Assembly: GCA_019722365.1 (NCBI GenBank)
Contig: JADFUC010001417.1
Span: forward strand, 310,001-374,000
DNA length: 64,000 nucleotides
Direction: 5' to 3'
DNA from: Lithospermum erythrorhizon
Taxonomy: Eukaryota > Streptophyta > Magnoliopsida > Boraginales > Boraginaceae
The notes under the pieces are model-generated. The model did no database searches, was not told where the DNA came from, and worked only from the letters and a program-made list of their open reading frames with translations. Each line of letters starts with the position of its first letter. Position 1 is the stretch's first letter. Position numbers and translations under genes: made by a program. Positions 37,817 through 49,984 of this stretch are shown piece after piece.

Positions 37817-38771
37817 CGCTTGACAAATTTTTAAAATTAAAATATAACTAAAAATATAATTGAAAATAGTATAAAATAAAACCGATTCAGGAATTACGAA
37901 CCGATTTTAACTCCACACATGAGTAGTATGTCCAATGTTGCACCCATTTTTCCTTCTGGTTTTGCTCAAAGCTGTGCGGGCACCGGCTGGTTGATTGCAT
38001 AGTAGTGCCTTTTTTAATATATATCCACATATTAACTCATTTGAACTATTTAATTAATGATCCTGACCGTCTTCTATTAATTGTTTCGGACTTTTTTTAA
38101 TTAATTTCTTTGTCTCTAATTTGTCCCAAAATTCACAGTTTCTGGAATTCTAGTTGATTTTGTTTGTAGAAAATTTAGTACATGAATAACTTGGGGTTGT
38201 CATGAGTTATTCCCTATAAAATGTAGTGGCGGAATAACTTGGGTCGTCTTAAATTGGTCCATCCTTGTTTGCTAATATAATCGGATAGTGTTGTGAAGGT
38301 TACATGGAACCTGGACACACTTGGTGGTTTCATGATAAGTAACCTGTTAGCAATTTGTCAACGTTGATGATCCTGGAATGGCTAATCCAAAGTTGTGAAT
38401 AGCATTTAGGCATCATGGAGTGTAGCTCACATCATTGTGCGCTGTGCCGTTATTTCTGACGACTGCATTGGCCTGGCAGCATATCCCGATGCTATTTACA
38501 ACTATCAACTATAGTAATTAAATTAGTCATGTGTATTCATATTTTGTTGGGATATAGTTAATCTACGTTTGTGGGTAAAATTTCTAAACTAAGCATATAC
38601 TTTCAGAGTTGAAAAACATTTACCAAATTCTCTGAGGCAAGCATTATGAGGTAGTTTTGGCGATTAACTGATTTTATTTTTTGTTCTGTTGGGAATTGAC
38701 TGATTAGTTGATATTACGGAATACTAGATTAGAGAAGCTGATGATGTATTTTTTATGTTCTTCCTACACAG
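37817..38771. other. Intergenic or intronic DNA before the GluRS remnant
   Basis: AT-rich with no supported coding region. Introns or lost exons of the glutamyl-tRNA synthetase copy may be here but cannot be recognised. Confidence 0.35.
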
Positions 38772-39750
38772 GCACTTGGATTTTGAATGCCTTACTTTGC
38801 AGTTTGCACATGTATCTTTGATTCTAGCACCAGACAGGAGTAAACTCTCAAAGAGGCATGGTGCAACTCGAGTGGGCCAGGTAACATTTTTGCTGTTATA
38901 TGTTCGGAAAAATCCTTAATTTCACTCATTCGCTCCTCTCGTCCCTGTAAAAGTCTTTGTAACTAAGGAAAAATAACGATGACCTCTTACTACGTGACTA
39001 AAGAATAAGGCTTTCAATTTCAGTAAAAGAATCTTGTACCCGTCAATGCATGCCTATGTCAGTTATATGTGATCCTTTTTATTCTAGGGGGTTGATTGCA
39101 CTAATATTATACAACTGAAGAAAAATATACAAATTTAGTGGGGCGAACAACTTTATTTTTGGTGGAGTAATATTATATAAAAGTAAAAAAATTAGGAGGA
39201 GTGACTGCCCCCCCCTCCCAGTTCTTCGACTGCTTTTACAGATACAGTATAGAAAGACAGGATACATGGCTCAAGTAATGGTTTGATTAGCTATTGTACA
39301 GAAAATAAATTAGTCACCCTCCAGCAACTTGGTTAGTTGGTCATAACTGCCAAGTCTTTCAATGATTATAGTTGTGAAGTAGTACAATCCTTGTACTGAC
39401 ATATGTCGTGGTCTTCTCAATTTGTTTAAATTAACAGTTGAGAAGTTCACAATTGAATGGGTTAACAAAAGTGGTGCTATATTTTATTCTGCGAAATTAA
39501 GGTTTGATTTATCTCTGTTGTTTGTTTGAAAAAGGCGAGCTTCTTGGTGCACTTGGAGAAGGCTTAAAAGTGGGTGCCAGAAATAGATCAAGAGCTTTGG
39601 AGTCACTGAAATGCAAGGTTAGCTCTTCTTTTGAAGGCTGATAGTCCTAATGTAAGTGTTTTTGTCTAAGTCTGCCCTATTTCAGGGGAGCTTTTTGTTC
39701 ATTGCCTCTCGTGTTACTCATTGGCTAACGTTGTGGAATGGCCAGTATGC
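38772..39750 (+). pseudogene. Organellar-type glutamyl-tRNA synthetase pseudogene
   Basis: Three exon remnants in order. 38,772-38,880 reads ALGF, a TGA stop, MPYFA, then [27 protein letters not shown] is the class I KMSKS-type ATP loop. A 7-base duplication (TTTGCAG) shifts the frame. 39,534-39,617 (GELLGALGEG, then in another frame IKSFG) and 39,686-39,750 (matching the segment after KRKG) are anticodon-domain parts. Splice borders (AG before, GT after) remain. Stops and frameshifts in every piece mean a decayed copy of the chloroplast/mitochondrial enzyme. Most of the gene is absent. Confidence 0.82.
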
Positions 39751-40966
39751 TCTTAATATGTGAAGCTAGTAATGTAGTTTGTCCGATGTGGTGGTCCCTT
39801 GTGGTGTTTGTCTTGTTTTGTCTACGATTTGATTGGAAGCCCTTTAGTGAGGATCGCCCTATACTGGATTTCGCAATCAGGATCTCCCTATACTGGATTT
39901 CGCAATCAGTGTCTCATTAACTTTGTCTGGCATTTCCTTTTTCTGCACGCCTGCGAGGCCAAGATGAAGAACGCGTTCGAAATTGAGCAGAAAGACTCGT
40001 TCGGAAAAACACCATATGTATTATGGCAACCACATAAACAATACTTCACCTTTCAGTTTCTGGGCACAGTGATAACTATTTTGGTCTTCCCATCTTTTTA
40101 TATCTAAATTTTGATTGATATATTGGAGATAATTTATCATGAGATTTGAGTCTCCCTTGTCTACCATTTCACCACCAAGGCATCTTGAAAAGTCAAAGCA
40201 AGACATAAAATTTCAAATTATAGACACGTCAATTTTGTATATTAAGATAAAGGTTGTGGATTCTGTACTCTGCCATCCTTGTATTTTTCAAATTTGGAAA
40301 TAAAATGAAAAATAATTCAAGGCTGTCATAATTGTTTGCAAAGGTATCCTTGTAGTCTGCTTTAGCAGCCACGGAGGAATAGCAATTAATAATCACAGTG
40401 ATTGAATTGAAATTTATATGAAGCAACATATTGCATAAGATTTTAAGGGGAAAACTATATTCAAGAAACGGAGTCCATTTTACCAAATTAATAATAATCC
40501 CAACAATTATTATTAAATAAGAATGTTTTAATATTTAGTTATACTGATACAAGTCTGATAAATCTTCTTCATTGAACTGAAAATGAAAATAATTAGCTTT
40601 AATATGTTTTTTCATTTGTATTTTGTTTATTCTAGACAATTTTTTTGTTGTATTCAACATAAAAAAAATTCTTATTACCCTTTTTCTCCGTTTCAACCAT
40701 TAAAAATCTCCTTAAACTTCGTGTAAATTCAAAGGCCAGGACTTGTTCCATCACCATGATTATTTCCATCTTTTTCCTCTAAAATTCTCTCCATCACCAA
40801 TTTCCAGATTTTACTTGCATTCATTCCCATTTGATTGCCTCATTGGATTATCAGGCATGCATGCATCCATGCATGATGGATTTGTACGCTCATGTGAATT
40901 ATCTTGAATTAGACAGTGAACCTGTGTTACATATAGGATATTAATTTAGGGGACACATACAATTCA
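39751..40966. other. CSLD upstream region with two short repeats
   Basis: A 29-base tandem pair with one mismatch lies at 39,851-39,908 (unit contains CCCTATACTGGATTTCGC). A short plus frame at 39,930-40,107 (KMKNAFEIEQKDSFGKTPYV) is not recognised. The promoter of the CSLD gene is expected in the last several hundred bases. Confidence 0.5.
40855..40877. promoter_or_regulatory. Overlapping CATGCA (RY-type) motifs
   Basis: GCATGCATGCATCC is followed at once by ATGCATGATGG, about 90-110 bases upstream of the CSLD start codon. CATGCA is the RY element bound by B3-domain factors. Function here is an inference from the motif and position only. Confidence 0.35.
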
Positions 40967-43900
40967 ATGGCAAGTTTTAATCGGCAACCATCTAAAGCGA
41001 CACATCGAACGCCTGGAGGCTCCATCGGGGGTTCTCAAGATGGCGGAAGTGTTGGAGGTAGCAGTAAGGGGACTGCACAGACTGTGAAGTTTGCTAGACG
41101 GACGTCTAGCGGCCGCTATGTTAGCCTATCACGTGATGACTACGACGTGTCAGGTGAATTCGCCCCCTCGGGTGATTACATGAATTATACAGTCCACATG
41201 CCGCCTACTCCGGACAATCAGCCTATGGATAACAATGTTGCTGCCAAAGCTGAAGAGCAATATGTTGCGAATTCGCTCTTTACCGGGGGTTTCAATAGTG
41301 TCACCCGGGCGCATCTTATGGATAAGGTGATTGATTCTGAGGTATCACATCCTCAGATGGCAGGATCTAAGGGTTCTTCATGTTCCATGCCGAATTGTGA
41401 TGGTAAGGTTATGAAGGATGAGAGGGGTAAAGATGTTATACCTTGTGACTGCAGGTTAGTATTAAATCAAATGCAATGAACATTCATTTTATTATCTTAT
41501 GAATTTAGGGCGGATCCAGGATGAGAATACTATGTTTTTTTTTAAACTCGAGGGGCCATCAGGACTATGGCCCCTTGAAAAGTGTAGCTCACCCTCAACC
41601 TTTTTATTTGTTTTAGATTGGATTAAGAGGAGAAGTATTTTGCAGGTTCAAAATATGTAGAGATTGTTACATGGATGCTCAGAAGGAAACAGGGATGTGT
41701 CCTGGTTGTAAGGAACCATATAAAAATGATGATGATTATGATGATGAACCTGACTATTCAAATGGAGCATTGTCTCTGCCAGGTGTAGATGAGAAAGGAA
41801 ATCGTCGTCACCGAAATAATAATATGTCTATGATGAAAAGGAACCAAAATGGAGAGTTTGATCATAACAAATGGTTGTTTGAGTCACAGGGGACATATGG
41901 TTATGGCAGTGCTTATTGGCCTACGGACGATGGTGGAGATGGTCATGGAATGGGGAACAATATTCTTGATACAACAGCAGATAAACCATGGAGGCCTATT
42001 AGTAGAGTCATACCCATCCCTCAAGGAATTATAAGTCCTTACAGGTGCGTTATTTTCATTGAATTTCAATTTTTGTTTTAATTTTAGTGTTAATAAATTA
42101 TATATAAGGTGATGTTTGGCTAACTTATAAACACAAAATACTGTGAAAAAGTGAGTTTTCTACACAAAAAACAATTGTATTTGAATCTTTTTTATCTTCC
42201 ATAAAATGAGTTTAATTGAATTGATAGAATAAATCAATATTATTCGTCTAATTCTTATTATAAGTATTATTTTATTCTCAGGTTACTAATTCTTGTGCGA
42301 TTTGTGATACTGGGATTCTTTTTGCACTGGAGGATAAAGCATCCAAATGACGATGCTATATGGCTTTGGTTCATGTCTATTATATGTGAAGTTTGGTTTG
42401 CATTTTCATGGATTCTTGATCAAATTCCTAAAATCAACCCCATCAATCGATCAACTGATCTTGAAGTTCTTCGTGAGAAGTTTGATATGCCTTCTCCTTC
42501 TAATCCGACAGGGCGATCTGACCTTCCAGGAGTAGACATGTTTGTGTCTACCGCTGATCCTGATAAAGAACCTCCCTTGGTCACCGCCAATACTATTTTG
42601 TCTATATTAGCAGTAGATTATCCTGTTGAAAAGCTGGCTTGTTATGTTTCAGATGATGGAGGTGCTCTTCTTACTTTTGAGGCTATGGCGGAGGCTGCGA
42701 GTTTTGCTGATTTATGGGTTCCATTCTGTCGAAAACATGACATTGAGCTTCGGAATCCTGAGTCCTACTTTGCCTTGAAAGGTGATCCTACTAAGGGCAA
42801 GAAAAGACTTGATTTTGTGAAAGACAGGCGGAGGGTGAAACGCGAATATGACGAATTTAAGGTGAGGATAAATGGGCTACCTGATTCCATCAGGAGGAGA
42901 TCTGATGCGTTCAATGCTAGAGAAGAAATGAAGATAATGAAGCAAATGAGAGAAAGTGGAGCTGATCCTACGGAGCCGATAAAAGTTAAGAAAGCTACAT
43001 GGATGGCGGATGGAACACATTGGCCTGGAACTTGGGCTAATCCTTCAGATGATCATGCTAAAGGTAATCACTCAGGAATACTTCAGGTTATGCTGAAACC
43101 CCCTAGCACTGACCCTTTATTGGGAGGCTCGGAGGACAAGCTCCTAGACTTTGCAGACGTAGACACACGCCTTCCCATGTTTGTGTACGTATCACGTGAG
43201 AAGCGTCCAGGTTATGATCACAACAAAAAGGCCGGTGCAATGAACGCTTTGGTCAGAGCATCAGCTGTTTTATCAAACGGACCTTTCATTCTCAACTTGG
43301 ATTGTGATCATTACATCTATAATAGTCAGGCTGTTCGTGAAGGGATGTGTTTTATGATGGATAGAGGAGGCGAAAATATTTGTTACATTCAGTTTCCACA
43401 AAGATTTGAAGGTATTGATCCATCAGATCGTTATGCTAATCGTAACACCGTTTTCTTTGATGGCAATATGCGTGCGTTAGATGGTCTCCAGGTATGATTT
43501 ATTGATTTTCATTTTTGCTTATTAATGAAGTTTTTTGTTGGTTGATTAATGTGCATTGCTATGTAATCATGAGCAGGGTCCTGTGTATGTGGGGACTGGA
43601 ACTATGTTCAGGAGGTTTGCGCTTTATGGTTTTGAACCTCCGCCAACAAACAAGGTAACAGAGAAAGGTCCAGAGACTGAGGCCTTGAAGACTAGTGATT
43701 TTGATCCAGAATTAGATGTGAATCTTTTACCCAAACGTTTTGGGAACTCAACTATGTTGGCCGAGTCTATACCTATTTCGGAATACCAAGGTCGTCCCAT
43801 CGCGGATCATCCAGCTGTCAAATATGGCAGGCCTCCAGGCTTACTCAGGGCTCCAAGGGAACCACTTGATGCAGCGACGGTGGCTGAGTCTGTATCTGTT

Positions 43901-44881
43901 ATATCCTGTTGGTATGAAGACAAGACCGAATGGGGTGATCGTGTCGGGTGGATTTATGGTTCTGTGACAGAAGATGTGGTGACGGGGTACCGTATGCATA
44001 ATCGTGGATGGCGCTCGGTCTATTGCATCACTAAACGCGATGCGTTTCGTGGCTCTGCTCCTATCAATCTCACTGATAGGCTTCATCAGGTGCTCCGATG
44101 GGCAACAGGTTCGGTTGAGATTTTCTTCTCCAGGAATAATGCACTACTGGGATCCAAAAGACTCCAATTTCTCCAGCGTTTTGCTTACCTCAACGTTGGC
44201 TTCTATCCCTTCACATCGTTGATCCTGATCGTCTATTGTTTCCTCCCAGCATTGTCACTCTTCTCGGGACAATTCATTGTCAAAAACCTGAGTGTCGAAT
44301 TTTTGGTGTACCTATTGACTATAACAATATGTCTCATCGCGTTGGCTATCTTGGAAGTCAAATGGTCAGGGGTGGGGCTGGAAGAATGGTGGAGAAATGA
44401 ACAATTTTGGCTTATTTCTGGAACCAGTGCTCACTTGGCTGCCGTCGTCCAGGGGCTGCTGAAAGTCATTGCAGGAATTGAGATCTCATTCACTCTTACT
44501 TCTAAATCAGCCGGAGAAGATGAAGATGATATCTATGCTGACCTGTACCTAGTAAAATGGTCTTCATTGATGATCCCTCCCATTGTGATAGCCATGGTTA
44601 ATATAATCGGGATTGTCGTCGCCTTTTCCAGGACAATATACAGCCAAAGCCCTGAATGGAGCAAATTTGTTGGAGGGGCTTTTTTCAGTTTCTGGGTGCT
44701 AGCACATTTGTATCCTTTTGCAAAAGGTTTAATGGGGAAGAAAAAGAAGACACCAACCATTGTGTTTGTTTGGTCTGGACTTATTGCTATTACAATCTCA
44801 TTACTCTGGGTATCTATTAGTCCACCAACAGGTGGTGCTGGTGGTACTAGTGGTGGTGGACAGACTTTCACATTCCCTTGA
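40967..44881 (+). CDS. CSLD4: Cellulose synthase-like D, CSLD1/CSLD4 type
   Basis: A processive family-2 glycosyltransferase of the Golgi/plasma membrane. CSLD proteins make beta-1,4-glucan-type wall polymer in tip-growing cells, and CSLD1/4 serve pollen tubes. Exons: 40,967-41,454; 41,646-42,044; 42,282-43,491; 43,577-44,881, all with GT-AG introns, giving an unbroken 1,133 residues. In order: [18 protein letters not shown] (41-58), a RING-like Cys cluster (C139 to about 185, with [11 protein letters not shown]), two membrane helices (about 297-345), SDDGG (D420/D421), DCD (D636/D638), TED (830-832), QVLRW (870-874), then about six membrane helices. The N-terminus ([19 protein letters not shown]) and [17 protein letters not shown] fit CSLD1/4 better than CSLD2/3 or CSLD5. 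It is the only gene in the window with no defect. Confidence 0.97.
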
Positions 44882-47394
44882 ACAAATTAAAATGGTTAGT
44901 TTGATGTATAGCAGCTAGAGAATCATAATTTCCTTTACAGAAACTATATTGGAATCATTCTTTCCTTGGTTTATTATTATGGATGGGCTAGCTTGGTTGT
45001 TTTCATAAATACTTGATTCTATCATAACAGATTACTAGATGAGTTGACTTCATAAACTTTAGTGAATTTTACATTTGTTCTTGATTGCTTTTACTTTTTG
45101 TGTTCACCATTTATACACAAGCTAATTGATTTCAAACTAGTAAATACAGAGTATCATATTTGTTCAGAAAATTAGAGTAATGATTAATATATTTTAATTC
45201 AAACCTTCCAAGGCCACGAGTAAATTTTTGCCGAAGATACCATGAATCTTTCTATTGTGATTTGTGTAGTACTCCTTTTTTTTTTTTTTTTAAGTTAAGC
45301 CTCGCCATTGTATGGTATTCGTTTTATATCTATTTAGCGATTGAATATGCGTTGCGTGTGATTCTTATATTTAATATTTTATTGAATTTTGAATTCATAT
45401 TTTTTTTGAAAACTTTGAAATAGTTTTATTTTATTTATATTTGATTCAAGTATATATAATTTTATTCTTTTTATATATGTTAAATGAGTTTTTGTATAGT
45501 GAAAATATTATATGAGACACATTAGCTTTAATTATTTACAACAATTTGCATTAGTGTAAAGTGGTAACAAATCTATAGCATAAACGTAATATTAAATATT
45601 TGAAATTTGTCTTATTTGTAAATTAAAACATAAATGAGGCGTTCATCATCTTATTTGTAAATTAAAACATGAAGAAGGTATTTCCTAAGACATTGTTGAT
45701 GATATTTCATGGTTTCTCTAGCTTTATCTTTTTGTTTTTGATAAATATTATTATTGGATAATTGTCCTTACTATCATCATTGTCAATCAAAATTATTGCT
45801 TGTGTACACTCTTTCTTTTTATTGACTTTCTTTTTGTAGTGTTTTTGTTGTGCCAGAACTTTTTCGCGTTTTATCTTGTCCTCACCTTTCTTGATTTCTT
45901 TAGTTTCGTAGGTAATCAATTTTGTTGTTCCACCACATTTGAAAGATACCGATGTCGCCTATCTCTGGCACTTAAGATAAAAGTGGCAGGAAGAATAGTC
46001 ATTTGACCAAGTTCACTCTCTCTTGATTCTTCAACCATAATATCATTTACAATTCTTTGATAAAGTTCAGGCCTCATAATACGTTTAATCCTATAAAATT
46101 ACAAAAAAAAAAATGTTTAATTTAACTTGAAGAAGTGTTTATATTCTAACCATATATGAAAATTTTAATCACCATATAATTATTTTTGAATTTAATACAT
46201 CTAATATCAATATCAATATTCACATTCTAATATAATTTTAAAATGTATTGTATGATAAGAAAAAAAATGAATGGTACTTGAAAAGGCACAATACCAAACC
46301 CAAACAGAACATACCTCATAATAATTTCATCAAGGATACAATTCGATTTTAATTGAATTTTTTTTATCAAAAAACCTATAAAACTACAATTTACTTATTT
46401 AATGAACAATAGTGTGGGAAGTATTTATATTGCTATCATATCGACATATACAAAAAGAAGAAATCTAAACTTGGTGATCAATAGATAATAATAATAATAA
46501 TAATAATGAATAAAAAAAATTAGTCATTGATAATATAGTCACCATATCAATCTCTGAGAATGGTGGTAGTGAAGTAAGCAAGCAACACTGCATGTGATAA
46601 TGATAAATTCTTTGCTTGCAATCTCAAGTCTATAGACTGGTATGGTGAATCTCTAGTTTTTTGCTTCTTTTTTTTTGTATATACTCAAGAACTCTTATTA
46701 ATCAATAATTATTTTTTAATTAACTTTAGTTGATGGGACAATTTAATCATAGCAAAAAAGGAAATAAAAAAACATGACTTAGCATACATTTAGATTTCCG
46801 TGTTGTTGCTCCATCTAGAGTCCAATATCTAAAACACAAATTGCTAAATAAAATTAATGTTTATTGTTCATACCTCTTGGAAATCCTGGAATTATTGTGG
46901 CAAGTGTTTAGAACAAAGGGTGTTGAAGCTTCTTATCCTAACAAATCAAGTTAATTGATTAAGTCCTCAAGTATTGTTCAAGTAATCAAGTGTGTTTGCT
47001 TACGTATGATGTAAAAATACCTTCTTCTTGTCTAATCAATTGTTGAAAATATAATTTTGTGTTCTCATATTGTCATTTATATATATTATTGATGAGTGTT
47101 GGAATGATCAATTATGGTGTGTTAATTGTATTGTGTTGTTGGTCGGTTACAATATGCTAATTGATTTTAGAAATAATGACCACACTTCTCTCCGCTATTA
47201 ATTTGAATGGTGCATTTTGAGACTTTGAGTTCATGCAATTTTTAGTTGCTAATCGCCAAAATAAATTATGCAATGAATGGATAAATTATTGTTGTGTCTG
47301 TTGATGAGAATGATTCATGGTAATAATCAATACAATGATCATAATATAGGTAATAATAAGATACAAATAATAATGGATTAATAATAAGGTGTAA

Positions 47395-48121
47395 ATTGAA
47401 AGGGGAAATGTATTTTTATTGAATATTTTTCATAAAATATTATAAAATACAAATAAAAATATCTACGTTCAGAGTTCAACTATTAAAAAGTCAAAAGTCA
47501 AAAGTCAAAATGTGACAATCTTTTAGGAACGGAGAAAATATCAATTAATCACCAATGTAATACCATGGTGCATTTTGAGTTGATGAACCAAAATAAATTA
47601 TTCTACTTTGAGTTTCAAGAGCCAAAACAAATTATAATATTAATGAGAGTAATGGAGTTTGTGTTTATGCAGTTTTCAGTTTCAAGAGTCAAATTATGCG
47701 TTTTGAGTTCATGCAATAATTAATTATTAATAATAAAAGAGTAATGGAGTTTGTGTTTATGTAGTATTTAGTTTGAAGAGTCAAATTATGCATTTTGAGT
47801 TCATGCAATAATTAATTATTAATAATAAAATGTAAATAATTAATTTTGGAGGAAGGGATAATATGATCTTGAATTCTTGATAAAAAATGAAAGAAACACT
47901 AATACATTTACATTTTTATAAGGTATAAAAATCAAAATGGAAATGTATTTTTGATTGAATATTTTTCATAAAATATTATAAAACACAAACAAAAATATCT
48001 ACGGTCAAAGTTCAACTATTAAAAAGTCCAAAGTCAAAAATCAAAATGTGACAATCTTTTAGCAACGGAGGGAATATCAATTAATGACCAATGTAATACC
48101 ATGGTGCGTTTTGAGTTGATG
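47395..48121. repeat. Direct repeat pair of about 185 bases
   Basis: 47,398-47,585 and 47,936-48,122 share AATGTATTTTT, TTTTTCATAAAATATTATAAAA, a run of AAAAGTCAAAAGTCAAA and TGTGACAATCTTTTAG, and end ATACCATGGTGC. AAGTCAAAA...GGAACGGAGGGAA is the usual end of plant mariner/Stowaway-type MITEs, so these are probably two MITE copies or one broken element. Confidence 0.6.
47647..47830. repeat. Tandem duplication, 2 x 92 bases
   Basis: Units start GAGTAATGGAGTTTGTG at 47,647 and 47,739 and end in ATTATTAATAATAAAA. They lie between the two arms of the 185-base direct repeat. The two units differ at only a few sites, so the duplication is recent. Confidence 0.75.
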
Positions 48122-48569
48122 AATATATATATATATTTTTCTTTTCAACTATTTTTGAAGCAAAATCAAATAACCTAATTGCTATCAAACATCTCTAGTT
48201 CACCAAATTCACTTACAAAGCCAATATATAAAAGCATTAAGCACATTATGTCAAATTAATACTAAAACCTCATTAAAAAATGGAGTATCAAATTAAGCAC
48301 AAATAATCCTCTATAATCATGCCAAATATGCTCTCATAATTTAACACTTATGATTCTTGTTTTGGGAACACTCTATTCTTTGTCATAATAATAAATAAAT
48401 AAAAACAATATAGTAATATATATTTTGAGCCTAGTCGAACGTACTGCGCTATATTGAAGTAATAACCAAAAAATAATATCTATAGTATTATATAAAATTC
48501 GGATCGCGTGTCGTTCACGCTTTTCGATCGTATAATTTTTTTTTTTTTTTGCAAACATCTTTGATTGAT

Positions 48570-48985
48570 TTTTATTTAAGAATGGTGACTTAGTGAGATT
48601 GGTAATGCTCTCATGTTGTTTGATAATATGTATGAACCATATTATATTGCTTATAATGTATAACTACTAATAATTTAATAAGGTGCTTTCTTCTCTTTTA
48701 GGAGCTCATAATAAGTGTGTACATGAAACATGGATGGACTGAGTTCTGAAAATTTATATATTGAGAGGTGTTAAACAATGGATTAATTAACTGCTTTTTT
48801 ATGCTACATAAATGGGTTCTGCAGCTCCGAAATAATTTTGAGAGTACACCTAAAAGGTGAATATCATGCTTGACATTAAAAGCTTTTTGTGGATTTTTTG
48901 TTCAAGAATGGTGACTTGGTGAGATGGTAATGCTCTCATGTTGTTTGATAATATGTATGAACCATATTATATTGCTTATAATGCT
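48570..48985. repeat. Direct repeat pair of about 90 bases
   Basis: AAGAATGGTGACTT through GTATGAACCATATTATATTG and on to TTATAATG occurs at about 48,578-48,661 and 48,903-48,983 with few changes. The intervening 240 bases show no gene. Confidence 0.75.
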
Positions 48986-49321
48986 TTCATTTTTATGTGT
49001 TCATTTACTTGATCAGGAGGCGGTCGAGACTATACTCCAAAGGTTGCAAGAACAACGTAATATATCTCTCGTTTTCAAGGTTGAGATTCTTTCTTGTATT
49101 TTATCTTTTGTTGGTCAAAATTAAGGCAGTTAACATTGTTTGAATGTTTTTCATACCTTTTGTGTACATCATTTATATGTAGGAGAATGGTTTGTTTTTG
49201 GAGCTACATACATGATACATGTAGAGAATGTTAGAATGTTAGGTAATAATAATATATTGAATGACTTTGAATATAATTTGCAATAATGTAATACATTTAT
49301 AGAGGAATTTAGAATAGTCAT

Positions 49322-49969
49322 TGTTGAGTTAAAAGGCATTTTCAATCATTTGGAGATCACGGGGATCGAGCAGTGACGCGAGGTCGCGATAGAGTGCCGA
49401 TGCTTGAAATGGGCCCGTGCGTATGGAGCCAGCCAGTGCTGAGGTCCGTGGGATGCCGATGCGTTTGATGCCGGTGCATTGTATAATTTGTTGAGGCATG
49501 AGGCCATCGAGACCGTCATCGAGACAGGGTCTACCGATGGGGTCTCGATCGGTGCGGTTATTGAGAATAAATGGGGATTAGGTCGCGTTATTTTATAATC
49601 AAAAATATTCAATTTATCTCCTAAATTCTTTTTGTTCCAAATTGATAAGTTGTTCTCTGCTTGATTTGTATCATTTGTATATCATTTTAAGCTAAATCGA
49701 AGTGTAGATTTACAATGGGTGAAATAAGTGCAAAAGTATTACTCAATTGGAGAAGCTTAGTTTGATAGGACTTTGCTTGATCGTTGAGGGATTAACTGTT
49801 GATTTACGACGGCCGAAGGGCGTGCCTTGAGGGGAGACACATTATAAAGATGCAGTGTTATTTACTTTTCGGTATTTTCAATTATTGAACATTCGAGATG
49901 ACTACGAGATGTTAATTGTAGGTTTTGGGTGTTGATATATCTGTTTAGTTATATAGTTCGTTCCCGACA
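49322..49969 (+). repeat. 5' LTR of TNT1-like copia element
   Basis: Starts TGTTGAGTTAAAAGGC and ends CGTTCCCGACA directly before the primer site. The CTCGATG block is at 49,355-49,565. The length of 648 bases matches the copies at 35,792 and 54,032. Confidence 0.85.
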
Positions 49970-49970
49970 A

Positions 49971-49984
49971 TTGGTATCGGAGGC
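49971..49984 (+). other. Primer binding site of TNT1-like element
   Basis: TTGGTATCGGAGGC, the initiator-Met tRNA primer site of plant copia elements with small changes, one base after the 5' LTR. Confidence 0.8.

Larger units (their letters stand above)
44882..49321. other. AT-rich intergenic region with repeats
   Basis: The CSLD 3' UTR is at the start. The rest has no supported gene. It holds poly(T) runs (45,279; 48,538), an ATA microsatellite at 46,484-46,508, two direct-repeat pairs and a 92-base tandem pair, listed separately. A short plus frame at 48,924-49,124 is not recognised. Confidence 0.5.

Noticed and set aside
43841..44871. Minus-strand ORFs inside the CSLD last exon
   Set aside because: Shadows of the intact cellulose synthase-like frame on the plus strand.
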